Of a stretch of 61,784 nt of DNA, positions 21,383 through 33,887 are shown in pieces. Position numbers and translations under genes: made by a program. Below the pieces are notes generated by a model that worked only from the letters and a program-made list of their open reading frames with translations, did no database searches and was not told the DNA's origin. Position 1 is the stretch's first letter. Each line of letters opens with the position of its first letter. The stretch is from Bremia lactucae (taxonomy: Eukaryota; Oomycota; Peronosporomycetes; Peronosporales; Peronosporaceae), in contig NC_090611.1 of the NCBI RefSeq assembly GCF_004359215.1, forward strand, positions 2,665,426 to 2,727,209, written 5' to 3'.

Positions 21383-21451
21383 TGTAACTGGCTAAAGTTT
21401 CCCTAATGTTACACAATCCCCGTTAAGTACACTTTGTGTACTAAAGAGGAT
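21383..21451 (+). repeat. Left piece of a family B LTR split by the D array
   Basis: Starts TGTAACTGGCTAAAG and continues to AAAGAGGAT, then stops where D sequence begins. The missing remainder continues at 37288. See findings. Confidence 0.75.
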
Positions 21452-21986
21452 TGTAGTGGGGCACACATTGGTTGGAGGACCGTTGGTGTGGTACATTTAC
21501 TGTAATGGCACACATCGGTTGGATAACCGTTGTTGTGGTACATTTACTTTATGGGTAAAATACCCTTTTATCTAATATTAAAATAGTTAGTTACTTGAAT
21601 CCCATTTATTAGGGGTAATAAATGTGATCGCCGCCAGATATAAATCTGGTGGCCAAAACCTATTATTTTAATTAGCTAGGGTAAGTTTTTTAGAATTAGA
21701 TAATTAAATAAAGTTTAGTTCCCCTTTTGATATTTAAGCGTTATTTGCCTTCCTAAGGCTTGCGCATTGATCTATAAAAGGTAGAAGCCTTTCTAAGGTA
21801 TATCCTCTTGGGCACTAGTTGCCACTTTGTTCTACGAACCCCTGAGTCCCTTGAACTAGAATTCCTTAAGCTTTGATAGCTTGTACGACTCCCTGAGTTG
21901 TTAAGCCCATCAGATCAATATAACTAAGTGACTCTCTGAGTCTGAAAGTCTTCCTCTGACTTTAGGAGCGAGGTAGCTCCGCTACA
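21452..21986 (+). repeat. LTR of family D (copy D1), 5' LTR
   Basis: Main LTR 21501-21986 (486 bp, starts TGTAATGGCACACATCGG, ends GCTCCGCTACA), same length as D2. A 49-bp extra copy of its first bases precedes it (21452-21500). A primer-binding site TGGTAGCACTCG follows at 21989. Confidence 0.85.
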
Positions 21987-22046
21987 CCTGGTAGCACTCG
22001 TAACCAATCTACGCCTGAGTCTTTACAAGACTAATTTCTCACGAAA

Positions 22047-23075
22047 ATGGAAGAGGTTCTAGAATTGTCAGAAGCGCAACGCACCGCTTATGACAACCTC
22101 AAAACCTTATTCGGGCTTGAGCCCGTGGAATTTATTATCTCCCAGGGACCAGAGGTCCTGCATGCAAGGCTTGAAGCCTTCATGCGGTACGAAGCCTCCC
22201 TGATCGGTCAGGTACAGGACCATTTAGCGGAGATATGCCAACCCAAAACATTTCCGTACCTGACTCAGAGCCGCGGGCTCGCCCTCTAACTGTAAATGTG
22301 AAAACATTTGAGGGAAAAGAGGGAGAAATCTCCCTTTTTGGATTAAGCAGATGGAAATGTCCATTGATTCCGCCTTGTTCTTAATAGAACGGCAAAAGGT
22401 GGCTATGGCCATTTCCAAACTTGGAGGTAGAGCCATGTAATGGGCACTATCGTGCAGCACGTCCATAAACGACGCGTTTCCCTCATTGGATTGGCTGAAA
22501 TAGCAAATCACGAGCATATTTGCACCGCCGATCAGGCTATCCGCATGCGAGTACGGCTCCTAGCGACTCGACAGAGTAAAAGAACCCTAGGGGAGTTTGT
22601 CCAGCAGTTGAGAGCTCTCATTGCATCTATGCATCAAGACCCGGTGCAAGAAGCAATTGTAGTGACCATCTTTATGGGAGGTCTCAATGAGGGCATTGCC
22701 CGGACGGAATTGTTCCGATCTCATCCGGCTACGTTCGAAGTGGGAGTTGCTATAGCGCTACGCGCCGAGTTTGACTTTAAGTCTGCTCGCGTTAGCACGC
22801 CTGTTTACCGAACAAGCTCTTCGAGCACATGTGTTCCATCTAATAATGTGGAACCTATGGATCTTAGCCTCGTTGAGGAAGGAGAAGAGGCTCTTCAAGC
22901 TGTGAAACAGCATAAGACTATCCGTAGATGTTATATGTGCGGAAGCACGAAACATTTACGTATTTACGTACGCCCTGCCTGCCCTCTTCGAAATTCGCGT
23001 AAAGCTCGAAATAGCTCCAACTCCGACCTATACCAGAGATCTGGTACGGTGCGGGAAAACGTCGATACCCAGTAG
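22047..23075 (+). pseudogene. Family D (interior 1) Gag
   Basis: ATG 22047 (MEEVLELSEAQRTAYDNL), then a frame change after 22289; middle part ([18 protein letters not shown]) in broken frames 22290-22440; long frame 22440-23075 with RVRLLATRQSKRTLGEFV, FMGGLNEGIARTELFRSH and a zinc knuckle spoiled by a four-residue insert (CYMCGSTKHLRIYVRPAC). Acts as particle protein in an intact element. Several stops; not functional. Confidence 0.85.
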
Positions 23076-23089
23076 GTGCGGGGCGCCCT

Positions 23090-24170
23090 ACTCGGGAAGA
23101 CCTAGGATCTGTTGAACCTCTAGGAGGTGAGAATAAACAGAACCTAGCCCCAACTAGCTCGGGGCTCAATGGCACGGGGCGAGAGTACAAGCCTGGCTTG
23201 CTAGTCGCTCAAGCGACTGTAAAGAGCTTTGAAAGCCGTGGTCAATTTTAATTGACTCAGGAGCTTCTTGCAATTATGCTCGACGTCTTTCCCTTGAAGG
23301 AAGTCAACAATACGTTGAGGCGCTTAAAGCGCATAAGGCTGATACAATCACTGTTCGCTTAGCGACTGAGACTCTGTCACTGTTCCCAAGTTCCATTCAA
23401 CTTATGTATAAAGTTTTTGGACTTTGACAGTATGGAACGCTGTCTCGATCTTGATTTGAATTCGAGATATGATCTCATCCATAGTATGGCGTGGCTAGAG
23501 CACCATGAGCCATGGATCGGTTGAAGGTCTAAGACCTTAGGCGCCACGCGCCACGTCTAAGTCCACCGAGTGTGGTCGGCCGAGGTGGCACCATACTGAG
23601 TGTCAATAGTGACACTATGGCAGCTCGCCAGGGCATTTTGGGTCAAACCCTCCTAATGCACGTGAAACGACACGTAAACGTTCGCTGAATAAGGAAGTTG
23701 AGTTACCTAACTCCTTGTCGGACGACAAATTAGACACCATGTCTTGTATAGAACCAATACAGGCTGGAAAACCCGAGGACATGAATGTCCCGGCCTCTAA
23801 GAGGCGTGTTGTTTCCACATCAAGACAGGGTGGACACGAAGCGTGTATACCCTCACAAAGTGATACGAGTGAGCAAGTACATACGCTGGTAAATGACGTA
23901 ACCGGTAACATTGAGGGGGGAGTTAGCCTTGCGGCAATCCCCTCGTTACATGCTCTTTTAGAGCTAGATGAAATGTCTTTTCATGAGTCCGGTCGAGCCT
24001 TAAAAGCTGGTGGCTTATCTGAAATGGTGGTCATTCGACCTATGGTTGAGCTAAACTCATCGTCACTTCTCGACGAAGCTGTCCTGGATGACACAAAAGC
24101 TGCACTTAGTGCGCGAAATGATCATCGATCCTTAAAGATCCTACGGATCCCTTTATTCCTTAATTAAGGA
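23090..24170 (+). pseudogene. Family D (interior 1) protease and linker
   Basis: Protease active site ILIDSGASCNYARR at about 23245-23287, followed by TITVRLATETLSL; later fragment RYDLIHSMAWLEHHEPWI is the usual protease-end motif. An open frame 23715-24167 (150 residues, MSDDKLDTMSCIEPIQ) is the acidic linker before RT. Frames broken by stops near 23250 and 23430. Confidence 0.75.
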
Positions 24171-24199
24171 GATTCCAAGATGTGGTATGTAATAACCCA

Positions 24200-25575
24200 C
24201 CATCTGTTTTACCTCCGAATAGAGGTGTTCGTCATGAAATTGACTTAGTTCCGAGAACCAAATACTGTGTCACAAGACAAAAGACAATGGCCCTTACCAA
24301 GGGAGCAGTGTGACGTCATTGACGATTTCTTCCGTGCTAAGCACGAGGCTGGAATGGTACGAGAGACCAAATCTCCTCATTCGACACCGACGTTTTGTGT
24401 GAAAAAGCCAAATGGTAAATGGTGCATTGTACATGCTTATAATAAGCTTAATGCTGCCACTATACCAGCACAAACCCCCATTCTTAGAAAGGATGTTCTT
24501 CAGAACAATATGGTGGGATGTACAATGTACAGTGCATTGGACATAGTCGATAATTACTACCAATTGCTCATGCGAGCTAGTATTATCCCGCTTACAGCGG
24601 TTAGCACTTCAAGCGGCATGTTGTGGGAGTGGCTGGTTATGTGTGGCATAACCAACCACTCCCACAACATGCCGGCAACATTGAATCGTCTAGTGACGCA
24701 ACTGTTTCGCCCTCATCGAGGTTATACACAGACTTATTTCGATGACATTTTTGTCTATAGTCGTGCGGAGCACGGTCGGTCGGATATGGAAAACCATTTG
24801 GACCATATGCGAGCAGTGCTCGAGTGCATGCGCACAAACAAATTGTATGCCAATGCATCTAAATGATTTTTTTGGCGCAGACGAAATTCCTTTTTTAGGA
24901 TGCTTCACTGGAAAGCGAGGCCTTAGAGCGGATCCCGCTAAGGTAAAAGCTATAGTAGATTGGCCGGTTCCTAAAAACCAAAAGGATTTGCGTAAGTGGT
25001 TGGGTCTAGCCAATTATTTACACAAATATAGCGAAAATTACTCTGATATGGCTAGGCCATTATCTATTCTCCTTAAGAAGGATACAGAATGGTGCTGGAC
25101 TAGCAACGAAAATAATGCTTTTCGAGCAGTTAAGGATAGTCTTATCCATGCCACGATTCTGGCACTGTCAAACCCAAATTGGCCTTTCAGTGTCGTCTGT
25201 GTCGCATCAGATTTTGCCATTGGCAGTGCTCTGTTACAAAGAGATGTTGATGGGCACGAACGTGTTATTGCGTTCGAGTCTAGACAGCTTAAAGCTGCGG
25301 AAAAGAACTACCCAGTTTATGACAAAGAGTTACTTACTATGAAGTATGCTCTCGTCAAACTTAGAGTTCCTCTGCTCGGCTCTATGCCGTTTGTGATATA
25401 TACAGATCATGCGTCATTACGCACGGCGACTAAGTCGCCCCATCTCTCACAGAGAATGGCCCGATGGCTATCTATTTTTGCGGAATACAACTTCGATGTG
25501 AAGTATAAACCCGGCAAGCAAAATGCTTTGGTCGATGCGTTATCGCGCAGGCCGGATTATGAGCTTTCTCATTAA
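24200..25575 (+). pseudogene. Family D (interior 1) reverse transcriptase and RNase H, damaged by a fold-back
   Basis: RT from GVRHEIDLVPRTKYCVTRQ region; palm block VHAYNKLNAATIPAQTPI; active site TYFDDIFVYS intact at about 24732-24761. Between them, the conserved stretch after MLWEWLVM is replaced by an inverted copy of the preceding 27 bases (24615-24673). A stop at 24865 separates RT thumb. RNase H follows (25190-25570): expected CDAS reads CVAS, so the first catalytic Asp is lost; YTDHASL and VDALSRRP remain. All these faults recur in interior 2. Confidence 0.85.
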
Positions 25576-25589
25576 CGACTATCTCGCCA

Positions 25590-26890
25590 CCTATTCATGA
25601 ATTAATCCGTTCGGCTTACGCCAAGAATGAACAGTGTGTAGCTCTGCTACGAGCCTTAAAGGACTCAGATTCGGGTATTAAATTACCGGCACGTTTGCGT
25701 GCAAGGTTACATCGATTTTCTATCGATAACAACCTGTTGCTTTATTGCACAGACATCGCGGACCTTCCGCGTGTCGTTGTTCTTCATGATGAGGATTTGA
25801 AGTACCGGATCCTCTATGAGGTACACGATACTGTCCTTGGTGGTCATCTCGGTAGAGAAAAGACCCACGGCTCTATCAGCCAGAATTACTGGTGGCTCAA
25901 ACTTTATCAATGGGTCAGCACATATGTTCGCATATGCGAAGCGTGCCAACGGGTTAAACCCTCTGCACATGCTGCTACGCCACTGGCGAGTCTTCCCGTC
26001 CCCATATAATGCTGGGAGTCCATTAGTATAGATTTTGTTTTTGGGCTACCGAAAAATTCAGCCGGTAACTCCGGTATAGTGGTCTTTGTTGGCCGTTTGA
26101 GCAAAATGGCTCACTTAGCGGCCGTGTCGGATTCCATTGATGGAGAGGGTACAGCTAAGCTGTTTTTTATCGATCGCGTGTTTCGACAACATGGTTTGCC
26201 AGTAGCAAATGTCTCTGATCGGGATCCCCGTTTCACGGGTAAATTCTATAAATCAATTTTCCGAGTGCTTGGCACCAGATTGGATATGTCCACTGCGGAC
26301 CATCCGCAGACGATGGTCAAACTGAACGTGTCAATCCCAAAGCGCTGGAGCTCAATGCTCCCAGTAGTAGAAATTGCGTTAAAAAACGCTGTTCATGCCT
26401 CTACAGGCTATATTCCGTTTTATATAAACGGTCTTACCCACCCGGGCTTTCCTCTAACGATACCACTGCGTGGTTCAGGGCTTGGTGGGAGAGAATTGGC
26501 CGATAGGCTTGCTGATATCAGCTCTATTACGTTCGGAAACAAGTAAGCGAGTTTCTCGCGACGCGATATAGTGTCTTGAGACATGTAAGGGATACGACGG
26601 CTGATAGCCAAGAGAAACAAAAAGAACAAGCGGATGCTAAAGGCATAAGCTGTATTAATTATTATATGGTCGAAGACCGAGTTTTACTAAACGCTAAAAA
26701 CCTACCTACCAACTTGGTTTCCGCGGTCTTCAAGACCAGATTGCGCCCGCGCTTTATCGGACCATTTACGGTCGTGGCCAAGAAGGGCCTAGCTTATACG
26801 CTAAGCCTTCCCAGCAAGCTGCGTACACACCCAGTGTTTTACGTTGGCTTGCTTAAGCCATATCGGGACCCTTTCCACGTGTCTTGAAGG
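25590..26890 (+). pseudogene. Family D (interior 1) integrase, catalytic helix deleted
   Basis: HHCC finger at 25825-25960 (EVHDTVLGGHLGREKT ... CEACQRVK), catalytic core with first Asp in SISIDFVFG (about 26020-26046) and second in SDRDPRF (26215). The third residue, Glu, is lost: after HPQT the frame shifts and the helix that carries it is deleted, rejoining at RWSSMLPVVE. C-terminal domain 26576-26887 (FIGPFTVVAKKG ... HPVFYVGLLKPYRDP). Cannot be active. Confidence 0.85.
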
Positions 26891-27280
26891 CGTTGCGCCG
26901 AGACAGGCGGTCGTGCCGCAGATTGTTGCATCCTCACCAGGATATGCAGCTGGCCCTCTAAACGAGGCTGCTGACGCTCCAGCGTCGAAAGACGGTCCCG
27001 AACCGCCTCAAAAGAGCTTTCAACCCGAGCAAGGACTCACGAAGAAGTTGCACCTCGTGCCGTAGAGCATCAAATGCTTCCACTGAAATTTCGGCCCCCT
27101 CCCGCGCTGCTTGATGCGCGGGGGAACCTTCAGTTTCATGTGGAGAAACTTTTAAAGCGACATCGTCGTGAGGGTCAATACCAGTATCTGGTGTAGTGGC
27201 TAGAGTACCCCTCTTCTGAAAACTCTTGGGAGTTCGAGGTACCTCTTCGGCAAGATTGCCCGTGCGTTTAAGAGCGCCAA
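26890..27280 (+). pseudogene. Family D (interior 1) Pol linker and chromodomain
   Basis: Pro/Ala-rich linker after the integrase (VAPRQAVVPQIVASSPGYAA, 26885-27065), then a chromodomain in another frame: PPPALLDARGNLQFHVEKLL, YQYLV, stop, WLEYPSSENSWEFE (27090-27240). The stop lies where the conserved basic residue before W is expected. Overlaps the antisense gene. Confidence 0.65.
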
Positions 27281-28100
27281 GCTCAGGGTCAACTCGCGTC
27301 AAACGACACTTTTCACCACTAAACGTGGGACTAGGTGGATCTAAAGCCTCAGTGCGGCTTCGATCCTTGTTTGTACGGTCAACCGAAGCACTGAAATATT
27401 GGCTAGGCTTTTCTTCGTTTTGTGGCATAAATGCCGAACGTAAATGGCCTTTGGCCTTAAGCTTAGCAAAGTCGAAGCGAAGCTACCGTTCCAAACGAAC
27501 ATCACCTCTATCCGCAGACTCTTTGATATTCGAGATATTACGGAATTTGCGGGCCCGGTGATCCCCATTTCTCAAATAAGACTTCGTTTTCAGTTCTTGT
27601 TTCGTTTGGAAACAAAACGATCGGAATTTCCCTCATGGAGGTCACCGAAGCCCCACGGGCTTTATCACGTAAACGCGTCAGAACTGGCTTCGCGTCATTA
27701 CCTTCGGCGTAAGGTATTGCTCATGAAGAGCGTCGCGAGCAGCGATCTCCTCCGGCGTCCTCGCCGGGTCACCAGAGATCCAGATGGCCAAGCTATGACC
27801 CGCTATCTCTTTAAGACGCTCGTCCGCACTAAGCAAAGTGAATCTATATTCACTATGAGCCTTAGCTTTCGCTATTTCGGTAGCTCGACGACGAGCTCTT
27901 TCCTCTCTGAGGATTATCTGCTCTTGCTCTTCATCGAGCGGATTCGTAATAATGTTGGACTTAGGGTCCCGTGTCCTGCTCAATGCAGTTAAGACATCAG
28001 CGGCACCACGGATTTGGGGCTCGCCGACGTTCGTCCGGAGGAGAAGGCGTGAGCGAACACCGCTCTTTTTCCTCCTCCTCTGATTAAGAGTGACTTTCAA
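26958..28100 (-). CDS. Antisense coiled-coil protein of family D (interior 1)
   Basis: Opposite to gag-pol. ATG at 28100 (MKVTLNQRRRKKSGVRSRLL), 175 bp inside the 3' LTR. Frame 28100-27678 (140 residues) has a basic N-terminus that could be a nuclear signal and a charged helical part (EEQEQIILREERARRRATEI). After a frame change coding-like sequence continues through 27678-27430 (RDKARGASVTSMREIPI) to frame 27428-26958 (156 residues), ending in a Leu-rich amphipathic helix (FDALRHEVQLLRESLLGLKA). Roughly 380 residues if continuous. Two breaks at least. No known family. The end overlaps the chromodomain/linker of pol on the other strand. Confidence 0.55.
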
Positions 28101-28275
28101 AGTCCACTATTCCCTTATCGTCGAGGAAGGTGCTCAGAGTCTGTGACTCACGCTTGATTGTCATGAGACAAAGGAATGGAAAACACAACCAAACGGTTAG
28201 CTGTTTAGGTTCCAACCTCAAAGAGGAAATGTAGCGAATGTTGTCATCCGTTGTCAACAGTCTGATGGGGGCGGG

Positions 28276-28761
28276 TGTAATGGGGCACACATCGGTTGGA
28301 GAACCGTTGTTGTGGTACATTTACTTTAGGGGTAAAATACCCTTTTATCTAATATTAAAATAGTTAGTTACTTGAATCCCATTTATTAGGGGTAATAATG
28401 TGATCGCCGCCAGATATAAATCTGGCGGCCAAAACCTATTATTTTAATTAGCTAGGGTAAGTTTTTTAGATTTAGATAATTAAATAAAGTTTAGTTCCCC
28501 TTTTGATATTTAAGCGTTATTTGCCTTCCTAAGGCTTGCGCATTGATCTGTAAGAGATAGAAGCCTTTCTAAGGTATATCCTCTTGGGCACTAGTTGCCA
28601 CTTGGTTCTACGAACTTTGAATCCCTTGAACTAGGATTCCTTAAGCTTTAATAGCTTGTACGACTTCCTGAGTATTTAAACCCATTAGCTCAATAGAACG
28701 AAGTGACTCTCTGAGTCTGAAAGTCTTCCTCTGACTTAAGCAGCGAGGTAGCTCCGCTACA
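28276..28761 (+). repeat. LTR of family D (copy D2), shared between interiors 1 and 2
   Basis: 486 bp; polypurine tract GATGGGGGCGGG directly before it and primer site TGGTAGCACTCG after it, so it serves as 3' LTR of one unit and 5' LTR of the next. Its first part (to about 28618) equals LTR D3, while its last part differs from D3. Confidence 0.9.
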
Positions 28762-28821
28762 CCTGGTAGCACTCGCAGTCAATCTACGCCTGAGTCTTTA
28801 CTAGAATAATTTCTCACAAAA

Positions 28822-29682
28822 ATGGAAGAGGTTCCAGAATTGTCAGAAGCGCAACGCGTCACTTATGACAACATAGCCGAGGGCTCACACTCTAACTGTA
28901 AATGTGAAGACATTTGAAGGGAAAGAGGGAGAAAATCTCCCTTTTTGGATTAAGCAGATGGAAATGTCCATTGATTCCGCCTTGTTCTTAATAGAACGGC
29001 AAAAGGTGGCTATGGCCATTTCCAAACTTGGAGGTAGAGCCATGTAATGGGCACTATCGTGCAGCACGTCCATAAACGACGCGTTTCCCTCATTGGATTG
29101 GCTGAAATAGCAAATCACGAGCATATTTGCACCGCCGATCAGGCTATCCGCATGCGAGTACGGCTCCTAGCGACTCGACAGAGTAAAAGAACCCTAGGGG
29201 AGTTTGTCCAGCAGTTGAGAGCTCTCATTGCATCTATGCATCAAGACCCGGTGCAAGAAGCAATTGTAGTGACCATCTTTATGGGAGGTCTCAATGAGGG
29301 CATTGCCCGGACGGAATTGTTCCGATCTCATCCGGCTACGTTCGAAGTGGGAGTTGCTATAGCGCTACGCGCCGAGTTTGACTTTAAGTCTGCTCGCGTT
29401 AGCACGCCTGTTTACCGAACAAGCTCTTCGAGCACATGTGTTCCATCTAATAATGTGGAACCTATGGATCTTAGCCTCGTTGAGGAAGGAGAAGAGGCTC
29501 TTCAAGCTGTGAAACAGCATAAGACTATCCGTAGATGTTATATGTGCGGAAGCACGAAACATTTACGTATTTACGTACGCCCTGCCTGCCCTCTTCGAAA
29601 TTCGCGTAAAGCTCGAAATAGCTCCAACTCCGACCTATACCAGAGATCTGGTACGGTGCGGGAAAACGTCGATACCCAGTAG
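28822..29682 (+). pseudogene. Family D (interior 2) Gag, N-terminal deletion
   Basis: Starts MEEVPELSEAQRVTYDN at 28822 but about 168 bp of the N-terminal part present in interior 1 is deleted. From about 28952 on it is base-identical by eye to interior 1, including the four-residue insert in the zinc knuckle. Confidence 0.85.
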
Positions 29683-29696
29683 GTGCGGGGCGCCCT

Positions 29697-30777
29697 ACTC
29701 GGGAAGACCTAGGATCTGTTGAACCTCTAGGAGGTGAGAATAAACAGAACCTAGCCCCAACTAGCTCGGTGCTCAATGGCACGGGGCGAGAGTACAAGCC
29801 TGGCTTGCTAGTCGCTCAAGCGACTGTAAAGAGCTTTGAAAGCCGTGGTCAATTTTAATTGACTCAGGAGCTTCTTGCAATTATGCTCGACGTCTTTCCC
29901 TTGAAGGAAGTCAACAATACGTTGAGGCGCTTAAAGCGCATAAGGCTGATACAATCACTGTTCGCTTAGCGACTGAGACTCTGTCACTGTTCCCAAGTTC
30001 CATTCAACTTATGTATAAAGTTTTTGGACTTTGACAGTATGGAACGCTGTCTCGATCTTGATTTGAATTCGAGATATGATCTCATCCATAGTATGGCGTG
30101 GCTAGAGCACCATGAGCCATGGATCGGTTGAAGGTCTAAGACCTTAGGCGCCACGCGCCACGTCTAAGTCCACCGAGTGTGGTCGGCCGAGGTGGCACCA
30201 TACTGAGTGTCAATAGTGACACTATGGCAGCTCGCCAGGGCATTTTGGGTCAAACCCTCCTAATGCACGTGAAACGACACGTAAACGTTCGCTGAATAAG
30301 GAAGTTGAGTTACCTAACTCCTTGTCGGACGACAAATTAGACACCATGTCTTGTATAGAACCAATACAGGCTGGAAAACCCGAGGACATGAATGTCCCGG
30401 CCTCTAAGAGGCGTGTTGTTTCCACATCAAGACAGGGTGGACACGAAGCGTGTATACCCTCACAAAGTGATACGAGTGAGCAAGTACATACGCTGGTAAA
30501 TGACGTAACCGGTAACATTGAGGGGGGAGTTAGCCTTGCGGCAATCCCCTCGTTACATGCTCTTTTAGAGCTAGATGAAATGTCTTTTCATGAGTCCGGT
30601 CGAGCCTTAAAAGCTGGTGGCTTATCTGAAATGGTGGTCATTCGACCTATGGTTGAGCTAAACTCATCGTCACTTCTCGACGAAGCTGTCCTGGATGACA
30701 CAAAAGCTGCACTTAGTGCGCGAAATGATCATCGATCCTTAAAGATCCTACGGATCCCTTTATTCCTTAATTAAGGA
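29697..30777 (+). pseudogene. Family D (interior 2) protease and linker
   Basis: Copy of 23090-24170 shifted by 6607 bp with one seen change (T at 29770 for G at 23163). Same DSGAS motif and same breaks. Confidence 0.8.
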
Positions 30778-30806
30778 GATTCCAAGATGTGGTATGTAAT
30801 AACCCA

Positions 30807-32182
30807 CCATCTGTTTTACCTCCGAATAGAGGTGTTCGTCATGAAATTGACTTAGTTCCGAGAACCAAATACTGTGTCACAAGACAAAAGACAATGGCCC
30901 TTACCAAGGGAGCAGTGTGACGTCATTGACGATTTCTTCCGTGCTAAGCACGAGGCTGGAATGGTACGAGAGACCAAATCTCCTCATTCGACACCGACGT
31001 TTTGTGTGAAAAAGCCAAATGGTAAATGGTGCATTGTACATGCTTATAATAAGCTTAATGCTGCCACTATACCAGCACAAACCCCCATTCTTAGAAAGGA
31101 TGTTCTTCAGAACAATATGGTGGGATGTACAATGTACAGTGCATTGGACATAGTCGATAATTACTACCAATTGCTCATGCGAGCTAGTATTATCCCGCTT
31201 ACAGCGGTTAGCACTTCAAGCGGCATGTTGTGGGAGTGGCTGGTTATGTGTGGCATAACCAACCACTCCCACAACATGCCGGCAACATTGAATCGTCTAG
31301 TGACGCAACTGTTTCGCCCTCATCGAGGTTATACACAGACTTATTTCGATGACATTTTTGTCTATAGTCGTGCGGAGCACGGTCGGTCGGATATGGAAAA
31401 CCATTTGGACCATATGCGAGCAGTGCTCGAGTGCATGCGCACAAACAAATTGTATGCCAATGCATCTAAATGATTTTTTTGGCGCAGACGAAATTCCTTT
31501 TTTAGGATGCTTCACTGGAAAGCGAGGCCTTAGAGCGGATCCCGCTAAGGTAAAAGCTATAGTAGATTGGCCGGTTCCTAAAAACCAAAAGGATTTGCGT
31601 AAGTGGTTGGGTCTAGCCAATTATTTACACAAATATAGCGAAAATTACTCTGATATGGCTAGGCCATTATCTATTCTCCTTAAGAAGGATACAGAATGGT
31701 GCTGGACTAGCAACGAAAATAATGCTTTTCGAGCAGTTAAGGATAGTCTTATCCATGCCACGATTCTGGCACTGTCAAACCCAAATTGGCCTTTCAGTGT
31801 CGTCTGTGTCGCATCAGATTTTGCCATTGGCAGTGCTCTGTTACAAAGAGATGTTGATGGGCACGAACGTGTTATTGCGTTCGAGTCTAGACAGCTTAAA
31901 GCTGCGGAAAAGAACTACCCAGTTTATGACAAAGAGTTACTTACTATGAAGTATGCTCTCGTCAAACTTAGAGTTCCTCTGCTCGGCTCTATGCCGTTTG
32001 TGATATATACAGATCATGCGTCATTACGCACGGCGACTAAGTCGCCCCATCTCTCACAGAGAATGGCCCGATGGCTATCTATTTTTGCGGAATACAACTT
32101 CGATGTGAAGTATAAACCCGGCAAGCAAAATGCTTTGGTCGATGCGTTATCGCGCAGGCCGGATTATGAGCTTTCTCATTAA
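30807..32182 (+). pseudogene. Family D (interior 2) reverse transcriptase and RNase H
   Basis: Same sequence as interior 1: fold-back at 31222-31280, YFDD motif kept, stop between the two RT parts, RNase H CDAS changed to CVAS. No independent mutation is visible in the translations. Confidence 0.85.
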
Positions 32183-32196
32183 CGACTATCTCGCCA

Positions 32197-33497
32197 CCTA
32201 TTCATGAATTAATCCGTTCGGCTTACGCCAAGAATGAACAGTGTGTAGCTCTGCTACGAGCCTTAAAGGACTCAGATTCGGGTATTAAATTACCGGCACG
32301 TTTGCGTGCAAGGTTACATCGATTTTCTATCGATAACAACCTGTTGCTTTATTGCACAGACATCGCGGACCTTCCGCGTGTCGTTGTTCTTCATGATGAG
32401 GATTTGAAGTACCGGATCCTCTATGAGGTACACGATACTGTCCTTGGTGGTCATCTCGGTAGAGAAAAGACCCACGGCTCTATCAGCCAGAATTACTGGT
32501 GGCTCAAACTTTATCAATGGGTCAGCACATATGTTCGCATATGCGAAGCGTGCCAACGGGTTAAACCCTCTGCACATGCTGCTACGCCACTGGCGAGTCT
32601 TCCCGTCCCCATATAATGCTGGGAGTCCATTAGTATAGATTTTGTTTTTGGGCTACCGAAAAATTCAGCCGGTAACTCCGGTATAGTGGTCTTTGTTGGC
32701 CGTTTGAGCAAAATGGCTCACTTAGCGGCCGTGTCGGATTCCATTGATGGAGAGGGTACAGCTAAGCTGTTTTTTATCGATCGCGTGTTTCGACAACATG
32801 GTTTGCCAGTAGCAAATGTCTCTGATCGGGATCCCCGTTTCACGGGTAAATTCTATAAATCAATTTTCCGAGTGCTTGGCACCAGATTGGATATGTCCAC
32901 TGCGGACCATCCGCAGACGATGGTCAAACTGAACGTGTCAATCCCAAAGCGCTGGAGCTCAATGCTCCCAGTAGTAGAAATTGCGTTAAAAAACGCTGTT
33001 CATGCCTCTACAGGCTATATTCCGTTTTATATAAACGGTCTTACCCACCCGGGCTTTCCTCTAACGATACCACTGCGTGGTTCAGGGCTTGGTGGGAGAG
33101 AATTGGCCGATAGGCTTGCTGATATCAGCTCTATTACGTTCGGAAACAAGTAAGCGAGTTTCTCGCGACGCGATATAGTGTCTTGAGACATGTAAGGGAT
33201 ACGACGGCTGATAGCCAAGAGAAACAAAAAGAACAAGCGGATGCTAAAGGCATAAGCTGTATTAATTATTATATGGTCGAAGACCGAGTTTTACTAAACG
33301 CTAAAAACCTACCTACCAACTTGGTTTCCGCGGTCTTCAAGACCAGATTGCGCCCGCGCTTTATCGGACCATTTACGGTCGTGGCCAAGAAGGGCCTAGC
33401 TTATACGCTAAGCCTTCCCAGCAAGCTGCGTACACACCCAGTGTTTTACGTTGGCTTGCTTAAGCCATATCGGGACCCTTTCCACGTGTCTTGAAGG
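32197..33497 (+). pseudogene. Family D (interior 2) integrase
   Basis: Same as interior 1: HHCC finger and first two Asp residues present, Glu helix deleted, C-terminal domain ending YVGLLKPYRDP. Confidence 0.85.
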
Positions 33498-33887
33498 CGT
33501 TGCGCCGAGACAGGCGGTCGTGCCGCAGATTGTTGCATCCTCACCAGGATATGCAGCTGGCCCTCTAAACGAGGCTGCTGACGCTCCAGCGTCGAAAGAC
33601 GGTCCCGAACCGCCTCAAAAGAGCTTTCAACCCGAGCAAGGACTCACGAAGAAGTTGCACCTCGTGCCGTAGAGCATCAAATGCTTCCACTGAAATTTCG
33701 GCCCCCTCCCGCGCTGCTTGATGCGCGGGGGAACCTTCAGTTTCATGTGGAGAAACTTTTAAAGCGACATCGTCGTGAGGGTCAATACCAGTATCTGGTG
33801 TAGTGGCTAGAGTACCCCTCTTCTGAAAACTCTTGGGAGTTCGAGGTACCTCTTCGGCAAGATTGCCCGTGCGTTTAAGAGCGCCAA
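33497..33887 (+). pseudogene. Family D (interior 2) Pol linker and chromodomain
   Basis: Same linker and chromodomain fragments as interior 1, with the same stop before WLEYPSS. Confidence 0.65.

Noticed and set aside
27444..27992. 182-residue plus-strand frame (repeated at 34051-34599)
   Set aside because: Lies over the antisense gene; the minus-strand frames show more protein-like composition and continue on both sides. No pol motif on this strand here.
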